Source: M3007 sp035299505 (GTDB lineage: Bacteria > Bacteroidota > Bacteroidia > Chitinophagales > Saprospiraceae). Taken from it: a stretch of DNA of 64,000 nt. The translations under genes and the position numbers were made by a program. The stretch spans positions 1-64,000 of the forward strand of contig DATGWL010000042.1 of assembly GCA_035299505.1 (NCBI GenBank). The letters run 5' to 3'. Below are positions 1 to 7,892 of the stretch, in pieces (the stretch's first letter is position 1; every line of letters begins with the position of its first letter). The notes beneath the pieces were generated by a model, which saw only the letters and a list, made by a program, of their open reading frames with translations, did not search any database and had not been told where the DNA came from.

Positions 1-2312
1 GTGTCCAGCTCTGAGGCGGGAGTGGCGCCGTCGCAGTCATTATCCAGTCCGTCGCAGAGTTCGGGTGCGCCGGGGTAAACGGCGGGATTGTCGTCAGAGC
101 AGTCGCCCGCGCACACGCGGAAGCCATCGCCGTCGGAGTCTAATTCGGAGGCAGGTACTGTTCCGTCACAATCGTTATCAAGCCCATCACAGAGTTCAGG
201 CGCGCCTGGGTAAACGGTTGGATTGTTGTCGTCCAGATCGCCCGCGCACACGCGGAAACCATCGCCGTCGGTGTCCAGTTCTGAGGCGGGCACAGTGCCG
301 TCGCAGTTGTTGTCCAGGCCATCGCAAAGTTCCGGAGCGCCGGGGAAAATGGCGGGGTTGTCGTCAGAGCAGTCGCCTGCACAAAGGGTCTGGCCATCGC
401 CATCGGCATCCTGGAGGGTAGCGCAACTACACAACAATGCCATATCGGCATTGCTAAATGGCGCGTAGGTATTGTTTACATCCTGATTTACCGGGTGGCT
501 GGCGGTTCGGCCATCGCATTCCAGCAGTTTGTTGTCGTAATAGTTCGTAAGCCGGTAATGCACACCGTTGTTGCAGTTGCCGGTTTCGTTGTACACAATC
601 ACATCGCCGCCAACTTCCACCGTGCCGGAAAGTTTGTAGTTGTACACCCGGGCGCGCATGCCGATCAGGGCATTTTGCGACATGGTTACGTTTTCCGCAA
701 AGCCTTGTCCGCGGATAATGGCGTTTCCACTGTAATTGCCGGTGTTCACAAAGGCATTGTCCTGCACTTTAACTTGTCCGCTCATGGTGGCGTTGCGCAC
801 CACAGCGGTGTTTTCAATCCGCACATTGCCGCTTAGGTTGGCGTTGCCGAGTACAATGGCTGAAGGGCCCACATAGACCGAGGCGGCCACGGTGGCGCTG
901 TTTTGTACCCAGCCTCCGCCATTGCTGTGCAGGTGACCGTTGTTTTTGAGTTGGCTACGGAAATTGGCTGGCGCCTGATGTCCCTCCGGTGCGGCTCCGC
1001 TGATGGTAAGCTCGTAAGGGTGGCGGAAATGTTTGGGGTAGCCCTGCCAGGTATCGTTGCTGGTGTTGGTAGTAATGGCATCGTTGGGAGCGCCCATCAC
1101 CACAAAGTAGCATTTGCTTTCGTTGGCTTCCAGCTGAAAGGAGATTTCTGAAGTATTGTCTTTGTAGGTTGGACTGTATCGACTCACCGTGCCATCCGGT
1201 TTTTCTGCTACAAAACCGTACCGCCAGCCGGTGTGCGTATTGGCCTCGGTATGGCCCTTGAATTTAATGCGGATGAAGCAGCTGTCGGGGTGCGGATAAA
1301 GTGGAATGATGTTGTAGGCAAATTCTTCGGGCGCCAGTTCAATGGGCACTTCGTAGCGGTTGCCATTGATTTTGCGGAGAATGGTATGGGTAGACTGGAT
1401 GGATTGCAGGTTGCCGTTGAGGTCGCCCTGACGATATTGGCGGAGGAATTTACCCAGGTTATTGTATGGAAAATCGAATGTAGCCATCCGGCGGGCATAG
1501 TGGTACAGGCTGTCGTTGAAGCGTTCCTGGGTATAGCCCGACAGGCGTTTGTAGGCTTGCAGGGGGTACTCGTAGCTGGTGGATTCGCGCCAGAGCCGGT
1601 TGATCATATTGATGCCTTCCGAGGCCTGGATGGCAAACAGCAGGTGATAATTTTCGTAGGTGTTTTTCCAGTCGCCCCAAGTTTCTATGTGGTAATGATC
1701 CATGCCCCAGGCTGAAACGGCCCATGGATAGAGCAGGTTTCGCATAAAATTGGCGTGGGTTTCCCAGAAGATGCCGGCATTGAGCCAAACCAATCCCAAG
1801 CCGTTGTCTGCGCGGTAATCTATGTTGCATTGGGCTTGCAGGCTGTGCGTCAGTTCATGTGCCGCCACTCCCCCATCGTCCATGGCGTTGGGGTGTACCC
1901 AAAAAGCGCCCACCACGCCATCGGCATCGCCGCCGTTGGCCCAGCCCTGAGCGCCGTTAGGGCCCCAGGTATTATACATCACGATGGGAATCTTGTACTG
2001 GGCCAGGTTGGTGCCGGGGGCATCGTCAATGAAGCCCAGGGTTTTGAACCGGGCATAGATGTATTCCATTGTGTCCAGTATTCTGGCCGGGTTAAACTGC
2101 AAATCCGGATCGGGGTAATTGGCCGGATTGGTGCCTACAGTATTGCCCCAGATGAGGATAAAGTTGGCACTTTGAGCGGTTTTGCTCCAGGTAAACTGGG
2201 CGCCGTTTACGTCGTTGGGGTTTTGGAGGTAATTGGGGATGTGCACGCTTTTTTGCGCAGCCAGTTGGAGGGAAAATAAGGAGGCGAGCAGCAGTAGTAA
2301 CAGTCTTTTCAT
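1..2312 (-). CDS. Secreted HExxH / hexapeptide-helix / metal-binding-repeat protein (C-terminus outside window)
   Basis: The gene reads leftwards from an ATG at 2310-2312 and stays open to base 1, so at least 770 residues are present and the C-terminus is missing. A signal peptide (about residues 1-20, ending LAAQ) is followed by a domain with H152-E-L-T-H156 and a downstream WETHANF motif near residue 181. This looks like a gluzincin-type zinc site and resembles the DUF6055 type of secreted protein. Residues of about 500-580 have the short-period I/V-x-G-x pattern of a left-handed beta-helix. From about residue 622 a 45-residue acidic unit (DGDGFRVCAGD...PGAPELCDGLDN.CDG) repeats at least three times. 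It matches the MopE-like putative metal-binding motif seen in T9SS-exported proteins. Protease activity is inferred from the motif only. A C-terminal sorting domain is expected outside the window. Confidence 0.85.
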   Translation of the reverse strand, partial: MKRLLLLLLASLFSLQLAAQKSVHIPNYLQNPNDVNGAQFTWSKTAQSANFILIWGNTVGTNPANYPDPDLQFNPARILDTMEYIYARFKTLGFIDDAPGTNLAQYKIPIVMYNTWGPNGAQGWANGGDADGVVGAFWVHPNAMDDGGVAAHELTHSLQAQCNIDYRADNGLGLVWLNAGIFWETHANFMRNLLYPWAVSAWGMDHYHIETWGDWKNTYENYHLLFAIQASEGINMINRLWRESTSYEYPLQAYKRLSGYTQERFNDSLYHYARRMATFDFPYNNLGKFLRQYRQGDLNGNLQSIQSTHTILRKINGNRYEVPIELAPEEFAYNIIPLYPHPDSCFIRIKFKGHTEANTHTGWRYGFVAEKPDGTVSRYSPTYKDNTSEISFQLEANESKCYFVVMGAPNDAITTNTSNDTWQGYPKHFRHPYELTISGAAPEGHQAPANFRSQLKNNGHLHSNGGGWVQNSATVAASVYVGPSAIVLGNANLSGNVRIENTAVVRNATMSGQVKVQDNAFVNTGNYSGNAIIRGQGFAENVTMSQNALIGMRARVYNYKLSGTVEVGGDVIVYNETGNCNNGVHYRLTNYYDNKLLECDGRTASHPVNQDVNNTYAPFSNADMALLCSCATLQDADGDGQTLCAGDCSDDNPAIFPGAPELCDGLDNNCDGTVPASELDTDGDGFRVCAGDLDDNNPTVYPGAPELCDGLDNDCDGTVPASELDSDGDGFRVCAGDCSDDNPAVYPGAPELCDGLDNDCDGATPASELD

Positions 2313-2348
2313 GGATTGTAGCGAGTGATTCCGGGGTGAAGATAGGGA

Positions 2349-2418
2349 TTCACCGCGAAGTACGCGAAGAGCGCAAAGTGAGAACCCTCTTCGCGCTCTT
2401 CGCGTACTTCGCGGTGAA
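2349..2418. repeat. 26-bp perfect inverted repeat (hairpin) after the GH2-GH53 stop codon
   Basis: Arms 2349-2374 and 2393-2418 are perfect complements around an 18-base loop. The arms are made of the units CGCGAAGTACGCGAAGAGCGC and its complement. The element starts one base beyond the stop codon of the leftward GH2-GH53 gene and lies upstream of the next leftward gene. It has no T-run, so it could be a factor-independent pause, an RNA-stabilising stem, or a member of the dispersed palindromes of this genome. Confidence 0.8.
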
Positions 2419-2419
2419 A

Positions 2420-5400
2420 CTACCTCAGGTAACTCTTCCTAAACCCATCATACCATTTCAGCATCTCGTTGGCATTGCCCTGCCAGTCAAAGATGGCTTC
2501 CCAGGTGCTAAGAGGCTCCCAGATGCAGGTGCCTTTGGCGCGCGGTACGCTGAACGCAATTTTGTGTACTTCTTCTTTTTTGGCGGAGTATTCCACCACG
2601 ATCACGTCTTTGTTGAAACGGCGCACGAGGTCGTGCAGGTTGTCGCGCAGGTCGTCCAGGGTACCATGCCATTTGGGGTAATAGGAAAGACCGATTACAT
2701 CGAAATGTACCCCGCGGCGGAGCATATTTTCCACAAAAAATACGGATTCGTCGTTCTGGCCGCCCAGGGCCATGTGCAGCATCATGACAGTGGCAGGTTC
2801 CACGGCTTTCACCGCCGCTGTGCCTGCACAGAGCAACTGGGCCAGGCTGTCGGGGTGGGCCACAGAGCCTTCGGGCCAAACAATGCCGTGGTTGATCTCG
2901 TTGCCCACCTGCACCATATCGGGGGAGGTGCCCTGTTCCTTGAGCTGGCGCATCACCTCGTAGGTGTAATCGTACAGCGCTTTTTTCAGGTCTTCGAAGG
3001 GCAGTTTTTCCCAGGCTTTAGGTTTGTACTGCTTGCCCGGATCAGCCCAGTAGTCGCTGTAATGGAAGTCGAGCAGCAGCTTCATGCCGGCTTTTTTTAC
3101 CCGTTTGGCCATGGCCTTGGTGTGCTCCAGATCGCAAAAGCCTTCTTTGGGGGAATAGCCGTCTGGCAAAGCAGGATTGTGGAAAATCCGAAGCCGTACA
3201 TAATTGAAGCCGTGCGCTTTCAGGCTTTCAATGGCGTCTACCTCCTGGCCATCCACCTTGAATTTGATGCCTTGGGCTTCCAGTTCCGGCAGGAAGGATA
3301 TGTCGGCCCCAATCATTTGGTCTACCGGTCGCGCCTGCGCGGCTGCGCCTCTGAGCACGTACTTCGGATCAATGTGTACGGGCGCCAGGTTTTCCGGGGC
3401 AATGGTGAGGATATCTGTTTCGCCTTTCCACAGGTTGGGAGAACGGGCTTCGAGGTGAATGAGATCGGGCTTGAGGCCGGATTGCACGATGATCTGACAT
3501 TTACCGTTGAACAAGCGGCGTTGCCACAGGCCTTCTGCGCACTGATCGGGCTCATGACTGGAAGGATCGCCATTGCCCACCCCAATGATCCGGCCCTCAC
3601 CGCGCAGGTGGAACTCGATGAGGTTGCTCGCATCCGGCACCTCCCGGCCTTCGTTGTCCAGCACCGATACATTGATCACCGTGGCATCCTGCCCGTCGGC
3701 CAGCATGGTGGTTTTGTAGGGGGCGAGCACAATTTCGCTGGGCATGCGGGTACTTTCCATGCGGGCTTTCAGGAGCCGGCCTTTTTTGTACCCAATGGCC
3801 TCGAGTTTGCCGGGTTCGTAGGTCACGCTCCATTTGAGGTGACTGTTTCTGGGCATGATTTTCATGCCGAGAGAGCGGTTATTGAGAAACAATTCCACCG
3901 AATCGGCATTGGAATTCACCCAGACTTCCACGGGTTGGCCGCGTTTTTCGGGCCAGTTCCAGTGGGGGGAAAGGTGCAAGACGTCCTTATCGGTCCACCA
4001 GGATTGGTAGTAGTAGTAGATGTTTTTGGGGAAACCGCACATATCCATGATGCCGAAATGGGAATTGATGTTCGGCCAGACGAATGGGGTGGGTTCGCCG
4101 CGGTAATCCAGGCCGGTCCACACAAAACCGCCCAGCCAAAAATCGTTTTCTGCCGCCAGGGGCCACCAGGTTTCGGCGGTGCTGGCCCACCAGGGAGCTG
4201 TGATGTCCTGATCCGGCAAATACCCCCGAATGCTGTCTTTTTCATATTGCCCACGGGTAGTAACGGTGCTGCCCATTTCCGTGCCGATGATGGGTTGTGT
4301 GGGGTGATCGCGGTAGTAATCGGCCACGGCGTACTGCCGGTAGTTGAAGCTGCGCACCGGAACGGCCTCGTTGACGCCCTGGTACACATTGGCTACATCG
4401 GCGGCGTAGGTAGACAAGCGGGTGGGATCCAGCTGACATTGTTTTTTCAGCATGGTTTCGGCGATGCGTTTGCCGGTGGGCGTGGTGTGTATCCAACCTT
4501 CTTCGTTGCCGATGGACCACATGAACACGCAGGTGCGGCTGCGGTCGCGCCGGAGGAGGCGCTCAAACTGATCCATGTACTCCGGGCCGCTGTTGAGGAG
4601 TCGGGTTTCGTCCATCACCAGCATGCCGAGGCTGTCGCAGGCGTCGAGCAGTTCCGGCGTAGGTGGGTGGTGACTGGTTCGGTATGCGTTTACGCCCAGG
4701 TTTTTGAGCAGTTTGATGCGGTAATATTGCAGGTAATCCGGAAGGGCCGCGCCTACGCCGGCGTGGTCCTGGTGACAATTGACGCCCTGGATCTTGATTT
4801 TTTTGCCATTCAGCAGCAGTCCGTCGGGTTTTACCTCAATGCTGCGGAAGCCGAACTTCAGCACCTGCCGGTCCACCACCTTCCCGTCTTTTTTCAGCAG
4901 CACTTCTATGCGGTGCAGATAGGGGTTGTCGAGCTCCCAGCGGATGGGGTTGTACACTTTCAGTAGGTGTTTGGAAACACCGGATTGGCCGGGTTCCAGG
5001 CGCAGGTGTTGAGCTTTCCCTTTGGCCACAAAATGCCCGTCGTGACCATTCAGCAGCACCTCCGTACTGAGCTCTGCGGCGGCGACGCCGTCGTTCGCAA
5101 ATTCTGTTTCCACGGTGAGCGTGGCGTAATCGCCCTGAAAGGAGGCATGAGCAAAAATACCGTCGGAAACGATGTGTTGCTCTTCAAACGTATGCAGCCA
5201 AACGTGGCGGTAGATGCCGGCGCCTTCATAAAACCAGCCTTCGTATTGGGTGGCATCCACGCGTACCACCACCACATTGTCGCGGTCGAACCACAGAAAA
5301 TCTGTGATATCATAGGCTTTCCCGATGTAGCCGCTGGCATTTTGGCCCAGATAAAATCCATTGATCCACACTTCTGCGTTGCGGAAAATACCATCGAAGC

Positions 5401-5791
5401 GCAGTTGGAAGCGTTTGCCGGCATCGGCCTGGGGCAGGCGGAAATGTTTGCGGTACCAACCGATGCTGGTGGCCGGGTAGTTGCCGCCCAGGGGTTTGTA
5501 GCCATGCGCCATGACGTTGAACGCCGGATCATACACGAAGGGAAGTTCCACAGCCCAGTCGTGCGGCAGCTGCACGATGCGCCAGGCGCTATCGTGGAAA
5601 GTGGGGGCAATGGCGGTATTAGGCGCTGCTCCTGATTTGGAAAAAATGGTTTCCAGACTGTAGTTGAAGTCCTTTTCCGGATTGGCGGCGTGGCCGAGTG
5701 CGAATTTCCAGTTGCGGTCAAAATTTTGCCAGGCGCCGGGTTGGGCGTGGAGGGAAAGGGAGGTGAGGAGGAAAAGAAGAATGCAGCGCAT
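2420..5791 (-). CDS. Secreted bifunctional glycosidase: GH2 beta-galactosidase fused to GH53 endo-beta-1,4-galactanase
   Basis: This is a 1123-residue protein. The start chosen is the ATG at 5789-5791, which gives a signal peptide (MRCILLFLLTSLSLHAQ). The longer reading adds 68 residues, part of which is only translated TTTGAGGGG repeat. Residues of about 20-740 form a GH2 enzyme: sugar-binding and immunoglobulin-like domains, then a TIM barrel with acid/base Glu430 (IGNEEGW) and nucleophile Glu505 (IIGTEMGS). A further immunoglobulin-like part (about 690-790) leads to a GH53 barrel (about 825-1123) with acid/base Glu965 (VGNEINHG) and nucleophile Glu1067 (VVEYS). GH53 cuts beta-1,4-galactan internally and GH2 beta-galactosidases release galactose. 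The fusion therefore looks suited to complete degradation of pectic galactan or arabinogalactan. No T9SS sorting domain is visible, so it may be periplasmic. All four catalytic residues are present. Confidence 0.93.
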   Translation of the reverse strand: MRCILLFLLTSLSLHAQPGAWQNFDRNWKFALGHAANPEKDFNYSLETIFSKSGAAPNTAIAPTFHDSAWRIVQLPHDWAVELPFVYDPAFNVMAHGYKPLGGNYPATSIGWYRKHFRLPQADAGKRFQLRFDGIFRNAEVWINGFYLGQNASGYIGKAYDITDFLWFDRDNVVVVRVDATQYEGWFYEGAGIYRHVWLHTFEEQHIVSDGIFAHASFQGDYATLTVETEFANDGVAAAELSTEVLLNGHDGHFVAKGKAQHLRLEPGQSGVSKHLLKVYNPIRWELDNPYLHRIEVLLKKDGKVVDRQVLKFGFRSIEVKPDGLLLNGKKIKIQGVNCHQDHAGVGAALPDYLQYYRIKLLKNLGVNAYRTSHHPPTPELLDACDSLGMLVMDETRLLNSGPEYMDQFERLLRRDRSRTCVFMWSIGNEEGWIHTTPTGKRIAETMLKKQCQLDPTRLSTYAADVANVYQGVNEAVPVRSFNYRQYAVADYYRDHPTQPIIGTEMGSTVTTRGQYEKDSIRGYLPDQDITAPWWASTAETWWPLAAENDFWLGGFVWTGLDYRGEPTPFVWPNINSHFGIMDMCGFPKNIYYYYQSWWTDKDVLHLSPHWNWPEKRGQPVEVWVNSNADSVELFLNNRSLGMKIMPRNSHLKWSVTYEPGKLEAIGYKKGRLLKARMESTRMPSEIVLAPYKTTMLADGQDATVINVSVLDNEGREVPDASNLIEFHLRGEGRIIGVGNGDPSSHEPDQCAEGLWQRRLFNGKCQIIVQSGLKPDLIHLEARSPNLWKGETDILTIAPENLAPVHIDPKYVLRGAAAQARPVDQMIGADISFLPELEAQGIKFKVDGQEVDAIESLKAHGFNYVRLRIFHNPALPDGYSPKEGFCDLEHTKAMAKRVKKAGMKLLLDFHYSDYWADPGKQYKPKAWEKLPFEDLKKALYDYTYEVMRQLKEQGTSPDMVQVGNEINHGIVWPEGSVAHPDSLAQLLCAGTAAVKAVEPATVMMLHMALGGQNDESVFFVENMLRRGVHFDVIGLSYYPKWHGTLDDLRDNLHDLVRRFNKDVIVVEYSAKKEEVHKIAFSVPRAKGTCIWEPLSTWEAIFDWQGNANEMLKWYDGFRKSYLR

Positions 5792-5807
5792 GAGGAGGTT
5801 GGGATGG

Positions 5808-5863
5808 GTTTGAGGGGTTTGAAGGGTTTGAGGGGTTTGAGAGGTTTGAAGGCTTTGAGGGGA
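5808..5863. repeat. Tandem TTTGAGGGG-type units upstream of the GH2-GH53 start
   Basis: Six units of about nine bases, varying as TTTGAGGGG, TTTGAAGGG and TTTGAGAGG, lie just upstream of the GH2-GH53 start codon on its 5' side. In the antisense frame they give TPQTLQT-like residues, which marks the longer N-terminus as an artefact. They belong to the same low-complexity class as the TTTGAGTG blocks elsewhere in the window. Confidence 0.7.
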
Positions 5864-5985
5864 AAAGGTACAGAGGTAGGGCGCCGCGAAGTATGTGGGT
5901 AGTGGGAAGAAAATTAGTTGCGAGGGGGTTTTGTCGATAAACAACTTTTTTGGGTTGTTCATACCCAGCCCCTTAAAACACGAAT

Positions 5986-6013
5986 GCCGGCGCAACCTCC
6001 CTGTTGCGCCGGC
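5986..6013. repeat. 11-bp perfect hairpin GCCGGCGCAAC/GTTGCGCCGGC
   Basis: Arms 5986-5996 and 6003-6013 surround a six-base loop. The element lies between the leftward SPFH gene and the start of the leftward GH2-GH53 gene. It is flanked by weaker complementary GC boxes (about 5963-5972 and 6035-6044). Confidence 0.75.
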
Positions 6014-6017
6014 CTAC

Positions 6018-6039
6018 AAAAATATCGCCCCGCTGGGGC
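6018..6039 (-). terminator. Probable terminator of the SPFH gene
   Basis: Read on the minus strand, GCCCC-AGC-GGGGC (6039 to 6027) is followed by GATATTTTT (6026-6018). The hairpin starts eight bases after the SPFH stop codon. A near-copy of the GC hairpin occurs at 7802-7814 after rtcB, but with a poorer T-run. Confidence 0.6.
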
Positions 6040-6046
6040 TGGGGTG

Positions 6047-7129
6047 CTATCGCACAAACAATTGCTTTAGCTGATCTACCAGTTGGCCGCCTCCGGAGAG
6101 TTGGATGGTTTGGATCTTTTCGGCAATTTTTTCCACGTATTCCATTTCCTTGAGCTTCATCAACATGGCGTTTTCTTCCATGAGCTTGGCGGTGTTCATG
6201 AGGCTTCGGGTGGAAGCGGTTTCTTCCCGACGCATGATCACGTTGGCCTGGGCGCGTTTTTCCGCAATCAGAACCTGGTTCATGATTTCTTTCACGTCGC
6301 CGGGAAGCACAATGTCTTTCACCCCGAAATCTACTAATTCAACGCCCAGTTCGCGGGCTTTTTCGGCGGCATTGGCCAGCACCTGTTGGGCAATCTGGTC
6401 TTTGCTCTCCATCAGTTCGTCGAAGCTCAGTTTACCCACAATTTCGCGCAAGGCCATCTGCATCTGGGTGTACAGCTGCTTATCGAAGTCCTTGTTTTCC
6501 ACCAGGGCTTTCATGATGTCGGTCACGCGGTATTGCGCGGTGGCATTGATACGCAACTGGGCTTTATCACGGGTCAGTACTTCCTGACCGAGGATATCTA
6601 CCGTCATCTGGCGCATATCGGTTTTCACGCTGGATACCTGGTCCTGGTTTTTCCAGAAATAGTAGCTGCCCGGTTCCAGGGCGCGCACTACGGCGCCGTT
6701 GATGAGCAGGATACCTTTTTCGAAAGCAGCAATCTGCACCACCCGCAGGTAGCTGGCCAGGTTGTTCTTCGAGATCAGGTTCAGGTCGATGTTCACCTCC
6801 TCGGTGCGGGTGATGTCGGCCTTCACCACATGGTAAGCAGTAACTCCTTTCCAGAAAGCAAACTTGCCTGCAGTGAGTACCTGATGGAACAAACCATCGC
6901 GGTACAGCAACGCAATTTCATGATCGGCTACTTCAAATACCTGAAGCAAGGATGCCAGTTCTGCATTTTGCAGCAGTACGTTCAGCTCCTGTGGGGGCAA
7001 AAATGCCTCCGACATGTTGTATAATTCCGCTTTTTCGCCTGGCCACACCCATTGGAAGCCATCGTGCAAAATGCGGGTCAGTTTTTCACGCTTGAATACC
7101 AGCGCGATGTGGTTGGTTGGAATAAGCAT
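6047..7129 (-). CDS. SPFH/Band 7 (slipin-like) protein
   Basis: This is a 360-residue protein starting at the ATG at 7127-7129 (MLIPTNHIALVFKREKL). The longer reading adds 22 residues of translated TTTGAGTG repeat (KHSHTQKLKHS) and is rejected. The central and C-terminal part is a typical SPFH/Band 7 domain: VDILGQEVLTRDKAQLRI, then REIVGKLSFDELMESKDQI, then a helical EKRAQANVIMRREE region of the kind that drives ring or scaffold assembly. The N-terminus has no transmembrane segment, which is unusual for stomatin-type members. It carries three related beta motifs ending in a G-x(2-3)-W or F-W pair (near residues 10-28, 69-88 and 122-140). The gene lies on the same strand downstream of rtcB and the structured RNA, with a terminator behind it. 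That makes it a plausible last member of the rtcB unit. A role in stress response or membrane organisation is inference. Confidence 0.88.
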   Translation of the reverse strand: MLIPTNHIALVFKREKLTRILHDGFQWVWPGEKAELYNMSEAFLPPQELNVLLQNAELASLLQVFEVADHEIALLYRDGLFHQVLTAGKFAFWKGVTAYHVVKADITRTEEVNIDLNLISKNNLASYLRVVQIAAFEKGILLINGAVVRALEPGSYYFWKNQDQVSSVKTDMRQMTVDILGQEVLTRDKAQLRINATAQYRVTDIMKALVENKDFDKQLYTQMQMALREIVGKLSFDELMESKDQIAQQVLANAAEKARELGVELVDFGVKDIVLPGDVKEIMNQVLIAEKRAQANVIMRREETASTRSLMNTAKLMEENAMLMKLKEMEYVEKIAEKIQTIQLSGGGQLVDQLKQLFVR

Positions 7130-7130
7130 G

Positions 7131-7275
7131 GTTGAGTGTTTGAGTTTTTGAGTGTGCGAGTGTTTGAGTTGGCGTTCGGTTTGGCGTTTGTCCAAACCTC
7201 ATAGGTTTTTAAAACCAATGAGGTTTAGGAACCGTCGTAATCATATCGTTCATCGTTCATCGTCCATCGTTCAAA
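7131..7275. repeat. TTTGAGTG tandem block, GTTGGCGTTCGG module and a palindrome upstream of the SPFH gene
   Basis: Starting two bases upstream of the SPFH start codon are GAGTGTTT-type units (7134-7170). The module GTTGGCGTTCGG follows, then the nested palindrome AAACCTCAT (7194-7202) / ATGAGGTTT (7218-7226) with an inner AGGTTT/AAACC stem, then ATCGTTC-type units to about 7275. No promoter was recognised inside the block. Confidence 0.7.
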
Positions 7276-7360
7276 AAAACCTATGCGTCAGCGCTTCACG
7301 GCTTTCCTACGGAGGTAACCGTGGCTTGCAACAGGGCATTCGGGATAGGGCATGGATCAG

Positions 7361-7747
7361 GGCCGGGCGTTTGGGAACAAGTTCCGTGGGCCCTGTCTGA
7401 GCAATACTTTTTCCGCTTCATGCTGTGCTGAAAGCGATGGATACCTGCAGAGTCGGCTAACCGTTGTTGCGGCATTATGCAACGGAAGCGCTGCGCACAG
7501 ATTGGTTGGGCATTTGAAAAGCGCCCTACTTTGGAGAATTGGATCCACAGTCCAGTGCATATCCATTATGCTACCGCTCACGCGGGCAGGATTCGAACCT
7601 GCATAAAGGGTACTGCTCTAACCACTGAGCTACTTCCGAAGAAGGCGGGAATCGAACCCGCGACCGGTACATCAAAGGCCAATCAATTGTTCTGCATATG
7701 GATTCCCTACCGGGTCCATACATCGGCGCCATCAGAAACGCCCGACC
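7361..7747 (-). ncRNA. Structured RNA with two tandem permuted tRNA-mimic modules (candidate YrlA-type bacterial Y RNA)
   Basis: Positions are window coordinates and the RNA is read from 7747 down to 7361. The ends pair over 12 bp (7747-7736 with 7372-7361, one G-U). Inside are a hairpin at 7720-7697, stem 7696-7691/7451-7446, stem 7687-7679/7509-7501 (one mismatch), stem 7677-7673/7533-7529 and stem 7667-7663/7556-7552 (one G-U). The core holds two copies of the order T-arm, capped acceptor-like hairpin, UA, D-arm, A. Module 1: T-arm GCGGG-TTCGATT-CCCGC (7661-7645), CTTC-TTCG-GAAG hairpin (7644-7633), TA, D-arm GCTC-AGTGGTTA-GAGC (7630-7615). Module 2: T-arm GCAGG-TTCGAAT-CCTGC (7602-7586), CCGC-GTGA-GCGG hairpin (7585-7574), TA, D-arm GCAT-AATGGAT-ATGC (7571-7557). 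Both T-loops and D-loops keep the tRNA elbow bases. Neither module has an anticodon arm or free acceptor ends. Bacterial Y RNAs of the YrlA type are known to mimic tRNA this way and lie beside rtcB in Salmonella. The exact transcript ends are unknown. Confidence 0.6.
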
Positions 7748-7801
7748 AGGGAACAACCGCCGGCTTTATCATAGATAATCATCTTTGCTACCAATATTTC
7801 C

Positions 7802-7814
7802 GCCCCGCTGGGGC
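7802..7814 (-). other. GC hairpin between rtcB and the structured RNA
   Basis: GCCCC-GCT-GGGGC is the same element as at 6027-6039. Here it is followed on the minus strand by GGAAATATT rather than a T-run. It could be a weak terminator or a processing stem that separates the rtcB message from the RNA downstream. Confidence 0.4.
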
Positions 7815-7892
7815 TGGAGGTCTGAGGGAATTTGAAGAGCAACGCCCTCCCTCTCCCCTCATGTAATCATGTACTCTTCAATCATGTACTCC

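Noticed and set aside
2336..4966. Rightward 876-residue ORF
   Set aside because: It lies opposite the GH2-GH53 gene, whose domains and catalytic residues are unmistakable.
7557..7661. Ordinary tRNA genes on the minus strand
   Set aside because: T-arms and D-arms are perfect but their order is permuted, the acceptor-like stems are closed by tetraloops and no anticodon arm is present. They fit tRNA mimics better than tRNAs.
7477..7866. Rightward 129-residue ORF containing AGIEPATG
   Set aside because: It is the antisense of the tRNA-mimic modules. Such peptides are a known artefact of reading opposite tRNA T-arms.
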